Assembly (NCBI GenBank): GCA_950054155.1
Contig: CATLOT010000020.1
Span: 1-64,000, forward strand
Direction of reading: 5' to 3'
Source of the DNA: an uncultured Bacteriovoracaceae bacterium
Lineage (GTDB): Bacteria; Bdellovibrionota; Bacteriovoracia; Bacteriovoracales; Bacteriovoracaceae
DNA length: 64,000 nucleotides
Each line of letters begins with the position of its first letter. Position 1 is the first letter of the stretch. Of this stretch, positions 9,110 through 17,153 are shown piece after piece. The notes under the pieces are model-generated. The model did not search any database. It saw only the letters and a program-made list of their open reading frames with translations, and was not told where the DNA came from. The translations under genes and the position numbers were made by a program.

Positions 9110-10141
9110 TTATTTAAAAAAGCAGTTCTTTGTTTTAATCAATTCAAGGCGATCGTCGAGGGCCGCATTGCCACTGGCCTTCGCTTCGAGGTGGCGATAA
9201 AAAGCGGCCTTCTTACTCACCTCTTTTTTCTTTTTAGCATCCTCGGCAACACTCCTGAGCATGCGAGACCACCCCTCTAACTCAACTTCATTGAGATCAC
9301 TCCCAAAGAGTCGCCACAACTGATGAGGGTTTTTAGGATCGAGAACATTGACGTTGCCATTCTTACTTGGCTTTTTAGAAATGAGTTTAATTGCCTCATA
9401 GAGTTCTTTCTGTGCCGGAGAACCATGAGTCGGAATGGCCAAGAAAAGAGCGAAAACTTTTTCATCTTCCTTTGGAAGTTCACTGAGATAATTTAATTTT
9501 TGAGTTGTTAACTTTTGAGACTTAAGATTTTTCTTAATGTACTTCACTACTTCATTTGGTGAACGAGGCACCACAGAATTGAGAATATAAGCGGTCTTCT
9601 CATCCGCTATTTCATCATAGGTAAAGCGAAAGCCTTTCTTTGCAAGTGGTCCACTAATGCAAGCACTACAGGCCATGGCCAGTGAATTATCCACCCCATA
9701 GCGGCCAGCGAGGTAGACAAGAGAATTGACCAGTTCAACAAATTCTTCCTTACTCAACTCTCTTTCGCTCTCACTTAAGAGAGTCGTTAAGCGCCTTTTT
9801 AAGCGTCCATCTGCTCCAGAGCTAATTCCCCTTAGACCGCGGGCCAATTGAGTGCGGTCAGGATTTTCAACCCCCGTGAGATTCTTAAGGGCAAGACCTA
9901 CTACTTGCTCGACCTTACTCGCACTATTTCCCGTAAGGCCAACCGACTGAATCGCTGCGCGCAGTCCGGCCTCAGAAAGAACCACGTCAATGGCTCGAGC
10001 GGCACCACTACCGATAGACTTTTGACTGTCCTTAAAAGACGTCGTTGGAGAAAAGTCGAGATCCTCTCCCATGACGGGACTACTCAACACACACAAGGAC
10101 AAGAGTGTCCCAACCCAAGCATTTACTTTCACTTTCTTCAT
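9110..10141 (-). CDS. Secreted helical protein of unknown function
   Basis: A 343-residue protein when started at the ATG behind the strong site AGGAAGGAAGG. An upstream in-frame ATG would add 24 residues and bury the signal peptide, so I reject it. The signal peptide (MKKVKVNAWVGTLLSLCVLS) ends near VMGEDL. The mature part is mostly helical and has a cysteine pair in AMACSACISGP near the middle. No enzyme motif is recognised. It is the first gene of a two-gene unit with the amidoligase-fold protein and is divergent from the papain-like peptidase. Confidence 0.7.
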   Translation of the reverse strand: MKKVKVNAWVGTLLSLCVLSSPVMGEDLDFSPTTSFKDSQKSIGSGAARAIDVVLSEAGLRAAIQSVGLTGNSASKVEQVVGLALKNLTGVENPDRTQLARGLRGISSGADGRLKRRLTTLLSESERELSKEEFVELVNSLVYLAGRYGVDNSLAMACSACISGPLAKKGFRFTYDEIADEKTAYILNSVVPRSPNEVVKYIKKNLKSQKLTTQKLNYLSELPKEDEKVFALFLAIPTHGSPAQKELYEAIKLISKKPSKNGNVNVLDPKNPHQLWRLFGSDLNEVELEGWSRMLRSVAEDAKKKKEVSKKAAFYRHLEAKASGNAALDDRLELIKTKNCFFK

Positions 10142-10297
10142 TGGCCTTCCTTCCTTTGTCTCAAAATTAAAGGCAAAACATGTACACACGACATCTGCGT
10201 ATCGGAGGGCCACTTCACCTTCTTGAGTCTTTTGGTCGGATTAATAAACAAATTAGGTATTTTCAAAGACTTAGCACTTCGCAGCGTGACCTAACAT

Positions 10298-10326
10298 TAT
10301 CTGACTGTTTCAATAACCTATATAAT
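10298..10326 (+). promoter_or_regulatory. Possible sigma-70 promoter for the papain-like peptidase
   Basis: A perfect TATAAT lies at 10321-10326, 27 bases before the ATG of the peptidase gene. The -35 region is poor (TATCTG at 10298-10303 with a 17-base spacer). The 212-base divergent region between 10142 and 10353 holds nothing else I can name. Confidence 0.35.
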
Positions 10327-10353
10327 TCCCTAACGTATCAAGGATTTGATTTT

Positions 10354-11466
10354 ATGAGACTATTGGCCCTTGCCCTCACCCTTCTAATAACAAACGCCAT
10401 GGCGGCTAGAATCGTTATAGGAACAAAGTCCCCAAATAGTGGAGAGGCTTTCGAAAAGAACCTCTCTCCCATGGAATCAAAGGCCCTCGTTGCCGATGAA
10501 GCCGACCTTATTGGTGGTTTTAATTACTGGGTCGACTCTATGGTGGCCACACCCAATCAAGAAAATGCCGGCTCTTGCCTCTTTATGAGCCACACGGCCA
10601 GTGTTGAGGCCATCCTCAATCAAAAGGAAGGCTATCGAAAGTATGATCTTTCAGAGCGCTATTTTATGAATCTTTCTAAGGCCAATGTCGGCGATAATCT
10701 TATCGATAATTGGATTACCGATACGATCTATCGTCTCAATGTAGAGCAAAAAGTCTATACCAATGAGGTCTTTCCCTACAAAAAGGATTGGTACAAAATC
10801 GTTGGAGGAACTCGCGTTGATGCCGCACCTGAAGAAGAAGGCGCGTACTATGGCATTAAGGCCAATTGGGTCGTCAACCTCGATCAGCTCACTCATGCTC
10901 CTGCCATTAAAACTCCAGAGTTTAAAAGAGATATTCTCTTTGAAGATGGTAATCGTTGGAATGTGGGAACAGCACCAAGTGATATTGTAGAGACAGTAAA
11001 GAAGGCCCTTGCGACAAAGAAAGGACCGGTTGTCGTGATCTATAACCACACCGGCTTCTGGCATGCCGTCATGGTTGGTGGCTATAACGACACCATAAGA
11101 AATCACGGCTGTCCCTTTGTCAGTGAATTTCCTCACAAAATGAATGCGCGCGCTTTAGAGATTCGCGAGGAAGCAGCCGCACAAACTGATGAGAGTGAAA
11201 GAGCACGTCTAGAAAGAAAGGCCCGTCTCTTTGAAAAACGAGGCAAGCAAGTTGAAGACAGCTTTAACGCTGCAGGAGGCTGCTCCAATCAAGGTGCTTT
11301 CTATGTGCGCGACAGTATCTACTCTGATCCTGCACAACCTCTCTATGACTATGACCCCAATCGCACAGGTGAAGAGCGTCACTTAGGCCCACGTGTCATT
11401 CTTCGTGAGTACGAGTGGCTGCGCCACATGGCAAATCACGTCATGCAAATTTATGTCGCTCAGTAA
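10354..11466 (+). CDS. Secreted papain-like (C1 fold) cysteine peptidase homologue
   Basis: A 370-residue protein, started at the ATG behind AAGGA and directly before a signal peptide (MRLLALALTLLITNAMA). NQENAGSCLFMSH places a Gln (69) six residues before a Cys (75), as in the oxyanion Gln and nucleophile of papain. FWHAVMVGGYND gives the catalytic His (237). The usual Asn motif seems to be FYVRDS, with Asp 320 in place of Asn. A charged helical insert (about 265-300) lies between them. It probably acts outside the inner membrane on peptide or protein substrates. It is divergent from the unknown secreted protein and the amidoligase-fold protein, and overlaps the next gene by 14 bases. Confidence 0.8.
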   Translation: MRLLALALTLLITNAMAARIVIGTKSPNSGEAFEKNLSPMESKALVADEADLIGGFNYWVDSMVATPNQENAGSCLFMSHTASVEAILNQKEGYRKYDLSERYFMNLSKANVGDNLIDNWITDTIYRLNVEQKVYTNEVFPYKKDWYKIVGGTRVDAAPEEEGAYYGIKANWVVNLDQLTHAPAIKTPEFKRDILFEDGNRWNVGTAPSDIVETVKKALATKKGPVVVIYNHTGFWHAVMVGGYNDTIRNHGCPFVSEFPHKMNARALEIREEAAAQTDESERARLERKARLFEKRGKQVEDSFNAAGGCSNQGAFYVRDSIYSDPAQPLYDYDPNRTGEERHLGPRVILREYEWLRHMANHVMQIYVAQ

Positions 11467-12364
11467 TCGACTTAAAAAGAACTTCAAACACCTATCAAAG
11501 TGGGCAAGGCGCCAAAAGATTGGGGCCTTTCGCCTCTATGATAGGGATATTCCAGAATTCCCCTACATCATTGACGTCTACAACGATCAAGTTGTCGTAG
11601 GTCTGCGCCTCTCTAAAATTGATTACGAGAAGGGAAAAAAGGAAAACTTAGATCTCCTTGATCAGGCCTTGGACGAGTTGGGTTTTCCTAAGCGCAAGAG
11701 ATTTTACAAAGAGAGACGAGTTCAAGAAACGGGAAATCTCTATGAGAAGAAATCTGAAAAAAAGGTTCTGACAACCATTGAGGAAGCGGGCTTAAAGTTT
11801 GAGGTCAACCTCAGCGACTATCTTGATACAGGCCTCTTTCTTGACCACCGACCTTGGCGTCAGGAGCTCTCCACTCTTGACCTCACCGGAAAGAAAGCCC
11901 TTAATCTCTTTAGTTACACGTGCTCTCTTTCTGTCGCTCTGGCGATGGCCAAGGCCCATGTCACCAGTAATGATCTTAATCCCCATTACCTTGAATGGGG
12001 CAAGAGAAACTTCATCCTCAATGAACTCAATCCTAAAGAGCATGAATTCGCTGAGGGCGATTGCCTCCAATATGTTAAAGACCTTCCCGATCAGAGCTTT
12101 GACATCATTGTTGTTGATCCTCCCACCTTTTCCATTTCCAAAAAGTTTAGAGGAACATGGGATATTAATAGGGATCACTACTTTCTTTTAAAAGAGTGTT
12201 GGCGCGCCCTAAGAAGTGGCGGCTCCCTCTACTTCTCCTGTAATTATCGCGACTTTAAATTAGATGAAGGTATTTCCTTTCTTAAAGAAACTACCTTTAA
12301 AACGATTCCCCAAGATTTTCACGACAAGAAAATCCACCACTCCTATTTTGGAATAAAAGAGTGA
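11453..12364 (+). CDS. rlmK: RlmK-type 23S rRNA (guanine-N7) methyltransferase, stand-alone
   Basis: A 303-residue class I SAM-dependent methyltransferase that matches the C-terminal (RlmK) half of RlmKL, the enzyme making m7G2069 in 23S rRNA. Features in order: NRLKKNFKHLSKWARRQKIG then FRLYDRDIPEFPY, the entry VNLSDYLDTGLFLDHRPWR (about 115-135), the SAM loop LNLFSYTCSLSVALA (about 146-160), DLNPHYLEWGKRN, and the catalytic-site motif VVDPPTFSISKKF. The RlmL half with its THUMP domain is absent. The ATG at 11453 is chosen because the protein then begins where the RlmK domain does. It overlaps the peptidase gene by 14 bases and the permease gene by four. Confidence 0.85.
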   Translation: MSLSNRLKKNFKHLSKWARRQKIGAFRLYDRDIPEFPYIIDVYNDQVVVGLRLSKIDYEKGKKENLDLLDQALDELGFPKRKRFYKERRVQETGNLYEKKSEKKVLTTIEEAGLKFEVNLSDYLDTGLFLDHRPWRQELSTLDLTGKKALNLFSYTCSLSVALAMAKAHVTSNDLNPHYLEWGKRNFILNELNPKEHEFAEGDCLQYVKDLPDQSFDIIVVDPPTFSISKKFRGTWDINRDHYFLLKECWRALRSGGSLYFSCNYRDFKLDEGISFLKETTFKTIPQDFHDKKIHHSYFGIKE

Positions 12365-13095
12365 GCCTAGTCTTTATCATCCTGATGGGATGTTTGGTTT
12401 TTTCCACCGCTATCATAAGCGGTGTTGTGGGCATGGCCGGAGGTATGGTTCTTTTAGCCTCTATGACCTTCTTCTTTCCTCTCCAAACAATCATTCCCCT
12501 TCACGGCATTATTCAACTCTCGAGTAACCTCAGCAGGTGTTTCTTTTTAAGAAGAGACATTAATAAGGAAATCCTCTCCTACTTTCTTATGGGGGCTCCC
12601 CTTGGAACAATGGGGGCTTATTTTTTAATTGATTCCATTGAAAATAAGGATATCTTCTTCCTCCTTATCGTGGCGCTCATTTTTTACACGCTCTTTAAAC
12701 CAAAGAAACTTCCTCCCATCCATATACCAAGGATTGGCTTCTTCCCTCTTGGGACCCTCATTGGTTTTGCTGCTCCCTTAGTCGGGGCAACAGGACCAAT
12801 TCTAGCGCCTTTCTTTCTTCGTGATGACCTCACCAAAGAAGAAATCGTCGCGACAAAAGCGGCTGCGCAAATGTTTACCCACCTCCTCAAGGTCCCCCTC
12901 TTTATCGCACTTGCCTTTCCCTATGGTGAATATTCTCTCTTACTTGGAATCATGATCCTCATGGCGGTTCTTGGCACAAAGTGTGGAGTCTATCTTTTAG
13001 GAAAAGTGAGTCAGGAGATTTTTGTTAAAGTATACAAATTTGCTCTTCTAATTTCAGCACTTCGCCTCCTCTATAAGATTTTCTTGGAGCCCTAA
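12361..13095 (+). CDS. TauE/SafE-family sulphite or anion exporter-like permease
   Basis: A 244-residue integral membrane protein with about seven to eight helices. The two repeated TauE/SafE motifs are visible: ISGVVGMAGGMVLLA near the N-terminus and LIGFAAPLVGATGPILAPFF near the middle. The family moves sulphur-containing organic anions or sulphite across the inner membrane; the actual substrate is unknown. It starts at GTG overlapping the TGA stop of rlmK (GTGA), so translation is coupled. Confidence 0.85.
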   Translation: MSLVFIILMGCLVFSTAIISGVVGMAGGMVLLASMTFFFPLQTIIPLHGIIQLSSNLSRCFFLRRDINKEILSYFLMGAPLGTMGAYFLIDSIENKDIFFLLIVALIFYTLFKPKKLPPIHIPRIGFFPLGTLIGFAAPLVGATGPILAPFFLRDDLTKEEIVATKAAAQMFTHLLKVPLFIALAFPYGEYSLLLGIMILMAVLGTKCGVYLLGKVSQEIFVKVYKFALLISALRLLYKIFLEP

Positions 13096-13132
13096 ACAAG
13101 AAGGGTTAGAATAAAATTATTAAGGAGAGAAA

Positions 13133-14296
13133 TTGACCCAAAGAAAAGAACCCTATGCAGGGGTCTACAAGCAAAATGATGGCAATACTTTTATTGTAAC
13201 GTATGAAGGTGACCAGCTTTACTTAAAGACTTCTGAAATTCATAAAGAAAAGTGTCACCTCAGAGCGGATGGCCTCTTTAGTGTCGAAAACACAAATGCT
13301 CTTCTTAACTTTCAAATCGGTCCCGATGGTATCGCCCGAAACTTGACCTTTATTTTACCTGACCGCCAAACTGTTGCTGTTCGTGATATCCCCCTCTTTA
13401 AAGAACAAAGCCTCTTTGAAAAATTTCGCGAACTCTTCATTGCCCTCATCGTCTTCTTTGCCCTTGTTGGTCTCTTCTTCCTTCTTCAATCTCCTATTCA
13501 AAAGGCCTGTGATCAAGGTCTTCATCCTTATTTTTGTAAAATAGCCTCCATTGGTTCTCGCTATACCAACACCTCTTCCTCACACTATCAATCAAAGGAA
13601 GCCCAGGAGACCTATAAGCAAATTACAGAAGATACCAAGGAAGATTGCTTTGAAGGCGACAATGAAGCCTGTCTACTCATGGCGAAGAACTTGTACAAAC
13701 TGGGCCAAACTGACGAATCCTTTGAGGTTCTCAAGCGCTCCTGTAGTCAAAGTAAGCACGGACCAAGTTGTATTCAACTCAAAGAATATTATCTTGCTGG
13801 TGGACAAATTGATGAAGCGATGGAGCTTCTCAACGACACCTGCACCCCAAGTACCCCTGATAGCTGCTTTGATCTGGCCTGGAACTTAGAAAGAGATAAA
13901 CTTCATGCTAAGGCCAATAAGTATTTCAATAGGGCCTGTGAGTATGGAGTTGCAGAGGCCTGCTATCACCTCGGTCAATTTCATTTAAAGTTTGAAAGAG
14001 TATTAAGCCAAGGCTACTTAGATAAGGCCTGTAAACGTTATCATCGTAAGTCCTGTGTTCTTCTTAAGAAAGTCGATCAATTCCTCCTTCACAAGAGGAA
14101 GTGCCAGGAAGACAACTCTCCGCAATCATGCTTTCTTATGGCGAGTTTTGAACAAGACTATGGAGAGAGAGAAGTTGCCTTTAGTGTCTATGAGAGAAGT
14201 TGTGAACTTGGCTATAAGCTAGCGTGCAATATCGTTAAAACCCAGAAAACAAAAGAGAGACTTAAAAAGAGCGATCAGAGAGTCGATACCCTCTAA
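13133..14296 (+). CDS. Membrane-anchored Cys-rich Sel1-like repeat protein
   Basis: A 387-residue protein starting at TTG, seven bases behind AAGGAG. Residues 1-100 form a beta-rich domain of unknown type. A single membrane helix follows at about 102-122. The rest (about 160-375) is a series of Sel1-like/TPR repeats, each with cysteine pairs spaced as in the Helicobacter Hcp family (CFEGDNEACLLMAK, CSQSKHGPSC, CTPSTPDSCFDLA, CEYGVAEACYHLG). The cysteines suggest that the repeat domain is in the periplasm and stabilised by disulphides. Such domains bind proteins or peptidoglycan fragments; the partner is unknown. Confidence 0.8.
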   Translation: MTQRKEPYAGVYKQNDGNTFIVTYEGDQLYLKTSEIHKEKCHLRADGLFSVENTNALLNFQIGPDGIARNLTFILPDRQTVAVRDIPLFKEQSLFEKFRELFIALIVFFALVGLFFLLQSPIQKACDQGLHPYFCKIASIGSRYTNTSSSHYQSKEAQETYKQITEDTKEDCFEGDNEACLLMAKNLYKLGQTDESFEVLKRSCSQSKHGPSCIQLKEYYLAGGQIDEAMELLNDTCTPSTPDSCFDLAWNLERDKLHAKANKYFNRACEYGVAEACYHLGQFHLKFERVLSQGYLDKACKRYHRKSCVLLKKVDQFLLHKRKCQEDNSPQSCFLMASFEQDYGEREVAFSVYERSCELGYKLACNIVKTQKTKERLKKSDQRVDTL

Positions 14297-15451
14297 TTAA
14301 GCGGCTTCTTTACGGTGCTTATTGATGATCGTCGTGATTTCTTTGATACGCTTATAAGCATCAATTTGAGTTTCAATCATCCCCTGCCAAGTATAGAAAT
14401 TTTGATAATGCTCAAAGGCAGCACGTCCCATTTTAGTCTTGAGCTCATGATTTAAGAAGATCATATCCATCGCCTTAGAGAGCTGTTGTGAATCCTCAGG
14501 CTCGACAATTAAAGTCGTCTTTCCTTTAATGCCTACGGCAGGCACACCACTTTTAAGATTGGTGGTGACCACTGGCTTAGAGCAGGCCATCGCCTCAAGC
14601 TGGACAACGCCAAAATTTTCATTAGGGGTAATTGAGGGAAGAACCAACATATCACAGCCATGATAGAGGCCCACAAAGTCATCATTATCCTTAACTCGAC
14701 CAAGAATCTTAACCTTCTCTTGTAGCCCAAGCTGTTTCACCTGAAGCTCAAGCTCTGCTTTTAAGGGGCCATGACCTACAATCACCACACTTCCTTGAGT
14801 GTCCTTGGCAGCATCAATAAGAAAGCGAATGCCTTTATAACTTACCAAACGACCAACAAAGAGGGCGTAGGGTCCAAACTCACTTCGAAAGTTCTTCGCC
14901 TTTTCCAGGTTAGCTTCAGTTGATTTTAAAAAGTCTGTTCTAATTCCAAAGGGAATGAGTTCACACTTATTTTCAAAATGAATGAGAAAGTCACTAAACT
15001 TAATATGATTCTTCGTAGGAACAAAGACTTTTTGCGCTCTTTTAAAAAAGCGTATAAGAAAAGGTTTGTAGAATTTTAAGAGCGTCTTTTGACGAATGAT
15101 ATCACTATGATGAGTGGAAACGAGGGCGACGCTCTTAGGAAGAAAGAGGCTTAACATTTCGGCCAGAGGATTAGGACTGTGCACGTGAACAATATCGGCT
15201 TCTCTAGCGAGCCTCATCATTTCGATAAAGAGTGTAGGATTGATATTTTGGCCAAAGAGAACCCCAGTGCGCGCGAGGCGAATAACTTTCACACCATTGA
15301 GATTTTCAATGCTTTTCTGGGCGCTCGTATTACTGCAAAGAACCGTCACATCGTGGCCCTTTTGGCTAAGGCCCTCACAGAGGTCTCTTAAAATAGACTC
15401 CATTCCACCTGAATAAGGATGATAATACTTCCCAATATGCAAAATCTTCAC
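14297..15451 (-). CDS. Glycosyltransferase family 4 (GT-B fold)
   Basis: A 384-residue glycosyltransferase. The start ILHIGKYYHPYSGGMESILR is the typical GT4 N-terminus with the glycine-rich loop, and the donor-binding region is seen in YALFVGRLVSYKGIRFLIDA and TPNENFGVVQLEAMACSKPV, which contains the usual acidic pair region. It probably transfers a sugar from a nucleotide donor to a surface polysaccharide or lipid. I chose a GTG start at 15451, five bases behind GGAG, because it gives the family's normal N-terminus; an ATG at 15508 would add 19 residues. It is a solitary gene, not in a polysaccharide cluster. Confidence 0.88.
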   Translation of the reverse strand: MKILHIGKYYHPYSGGMESILRDLCEGLSQKGHDVTVLCSNTSAQKSIENLNGVKVIRLARTGVLFGQNINPTLFIEMMRLAREADIVHVHSPNPLAEMLSLFLPKSVALVSTHHSDIIRQKTLLKFYKPFLIRFFKRAQKVFVPTKNHIKFSDFLIHFENKCELIPFGIRTDFLKSTEANLEKAKNFRSEFGPYALFVGRLVSYKGIRFLIDAAKDTQGSVVIVGHGPLKAELELQVKQLGLQEKVKILGRVKDNDDFVGLYHGCDMLVLPSITPNENFGVVQLEAMACSKPVVTTNLKSGVPAVGIKGKTTLIVEPEDSQQLSKAMDMIFLNHELKTKMGRAAFEHYQNFYTWQGMIETQIDAYKRIKEITTIINKHRKEAA

Positions 15452-15657
15452 AAGCTCTCCAAAAAAGCGGTTCCCTCTCTTTATCGGCTCAATTTCCTTG
15501 GCCTTCATTATACAGGAGCTCCCTTTTTGCAGAGGAAATAATTACCGTTTAAAAGTGTCACCTTTTTAAACACTCCCTGCATAAACTCACGCCCACCCAA
15601 TTATAAGTATAAGGAATAACAAGGTTTTTATGGCCTCAGATTTGAAGGTAGAGGGGT

Positions 15658-16137
15658 GTGAAAAGAAAAACAATTGCTCTGACATTCATTATTTTCTCCC
15701 TCCAATCTGGTGTGCACTCATCAGGAAAGGAGAAGTCTTTTGAACTGACAACTCGCTTTAAGAGGAACCCCAAAATATGGGGAACCTATAAAGTTGCTAA
15801 GGAGTCCCTTAGCCTTAATAACACTTCTTGGAATCTTCCTCAGAAGGTAAGTGATCTCGTCATCAGTAAGGGTCATCTCACCTTCGTCAGAGAAACAAAA
15901 GAGAATAAGGCCACTAAAGTCGTGGTTGAGCGCATCCCCTATAAGAAAGAGCGCCGTAATTATAAGAATAAGGATAAGACCGCTCTTCAGGAAAAGCTAG
16001 ATAGACTGCTCACAAAAACACTGAGTGAACAGCTTCGCCTCAAAAAGAGCGAATCCCTAAGTTATGAAAGAGTAAACTGTGCCCGTATCCGCTCAGGTCT
16101 AGAGTGTACTGTTAAAGGTCAGATTACAAAGCGCTAA
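15658..16137 (+). CDS. Small secreted basic protein of unknown function
   Basis: A 159-residue protein that starts at GTG and has a signal peptide (MKRKTIALTFIIFSLQSGVHS). The mature part is very lysine- and arginine-rich, with one cysteine pair near the C-terminus (VNCARIRSGLECTV). No family is recognised. The last 14 bases overlap the end of purM, tail to tail. Confidence 0.6.
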   Translation: MKRKTIALTFIIFSLQSGVHSSGKEKSFELTTRFKRNPKIWGTYKVAKESLSLNNTSWNLPQKVSDLVISKGHLTFVRETKENKATKVVVERIPYKKERRNYKNKDKTALQEKLDRLLTKTLSEQLRLKKSESLSYERVNCARIRSGLECTVKGQITKR

Positions 16138-17140
16138 ACTCTTCACCATTTAAGAAGAGACCTTTCTCATTCGTCACCTTGCCTAGGATATGAACCTTTT
16201 CATTGAGGCCATCAAGATGCTCCTTCACAAGATCTGGCGATGACGTCGCTAAAACCATGCCAATCCCACAATTAAAGGTCTTAAGCATTTCCTTAGTTGC
16301 AATCTCTCCTCTCTCTTGAACCCATTTAAACTCTTCAGTAAAGAAAGTTTCGCGGTACTGATTCTCACTCATAAGAATCTCGTAACCTAAATCTTCATTC
16401 ATTCTTTGAATATTAAGGAGTCCTCCCCCTGTAATATGAGAACAACCACTAAGTAGACCTTTTTCAATGAGACCTTTTAAAAGGTTCCAATAAATTCGTG
16501 TCGGCTTTAAAAAATCGCTCTTAGTGAATCCACTCATTGAGTTTTCACTCTCTGCTTTCTCTATAACCTTTCTAACAAGGGAATAACCATTGGAATGAAA
16601 TCCATCAGAGGAGAGACCGATAAGCGTGTCACCGGCCTTGACGCGCTTACCGCCAAGAAGGTTTTCTTTCTTAACTTCACCCACAGCAAAACCCGCAAGA
16701 TCATACTCGCCTTCATTATACATGCCAGGCATTTCAGCAGTCTCACCACCAATTAAGGCAGCTCCACTTTGTAAGCACCCCTCAACGATGCCATCAATAA
16801 TCGCTTCACTCACACCGAGTTCTAGTTTTCCCGTGGCCAGATAGTCCATAAAGAAAAGTGGTGTCGCTCCCGTGCAAATAATATCATTCACACACATGGC
16901 AACGAGATCGATCCCAACGGTGTCATGTTGATCACAATCAAAGGCAAGCTTCAGCTTAGTGCCGACACCATCCGTTCCGGCCGCAAGATAACGATCACCT
17001 ACCTCATAGAGGCAAGCAAATCCACCGACACCTCCAACGACTCTTTTGCCGTAAGTGCTCTTAACCTTGCTCTTAATCCTCTCAACAAGAGCATCCCCTC
17101 TTTCAATATCAACACCAGAATCTTTATATGTTAAACTCAT
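16124..17140 (-). CDS. purM: Phosphoribosylformylglycinamidine cyclo-ligase
   Basis: A 338-residue AIR synthetase. It closes the imidazole ring of FGAM with ATP to make 5-aminoimidazole ribonucleotide in the cytoplasm. Family motifs are in place: YKDSGVDIERGDALVERIK at the start, GFACLYEVGDRYLAAGTDGVGTKLKLA, DLVAMCVNDIICTGATPLFFMDY, GGETAEMPGMY, and the glycine-rich CSHITGGGLLNI. It is the last gene of the purine operon, 13 bases after purH, and its 3' end overlaps the convergent secreted gene. Confidence 0.97.
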   Translation of the reverse strand: MSLTYKDSGVDIERGDALVERIKSKVKSTYGKRVVGGVGGFACLYEVGDRYLAAGTDGVGTKLKLAFDCDQHDTVGIDLVAMCVNDIICTGATPLFFMDYLATGKLELGVSEAIIDGIVEGCLQSGAALIGGETAEMPGMYNEGEYDLAGFAVGEVKKENLLGGKRVKAGDTLIGLSSDGFHSNGYSLVRKVIEKAESENSMSGFTKSDFLKPTRIYWNLLKGLIEKGLLSGCSHITGGGLLNIQRMNEDLGYEILMSENQYRETFFTEEFKWVQERGEIATKEMLKTFNCGIGMVLATSSPDLVKEHLDGLNEKVHILGKVTNEKGLFLNGEEFSAL

Positions 17141-17153
17141 CGCTCTTCCTTTT

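Noticed and set aside
9848-10294. Plus-strand open frame of 148 residues opposite the unknown secreted protein
   Set aside because: It is a shadow of the minus-strand gene, with no ribosome-binding site and a composition unlike real proteins here.
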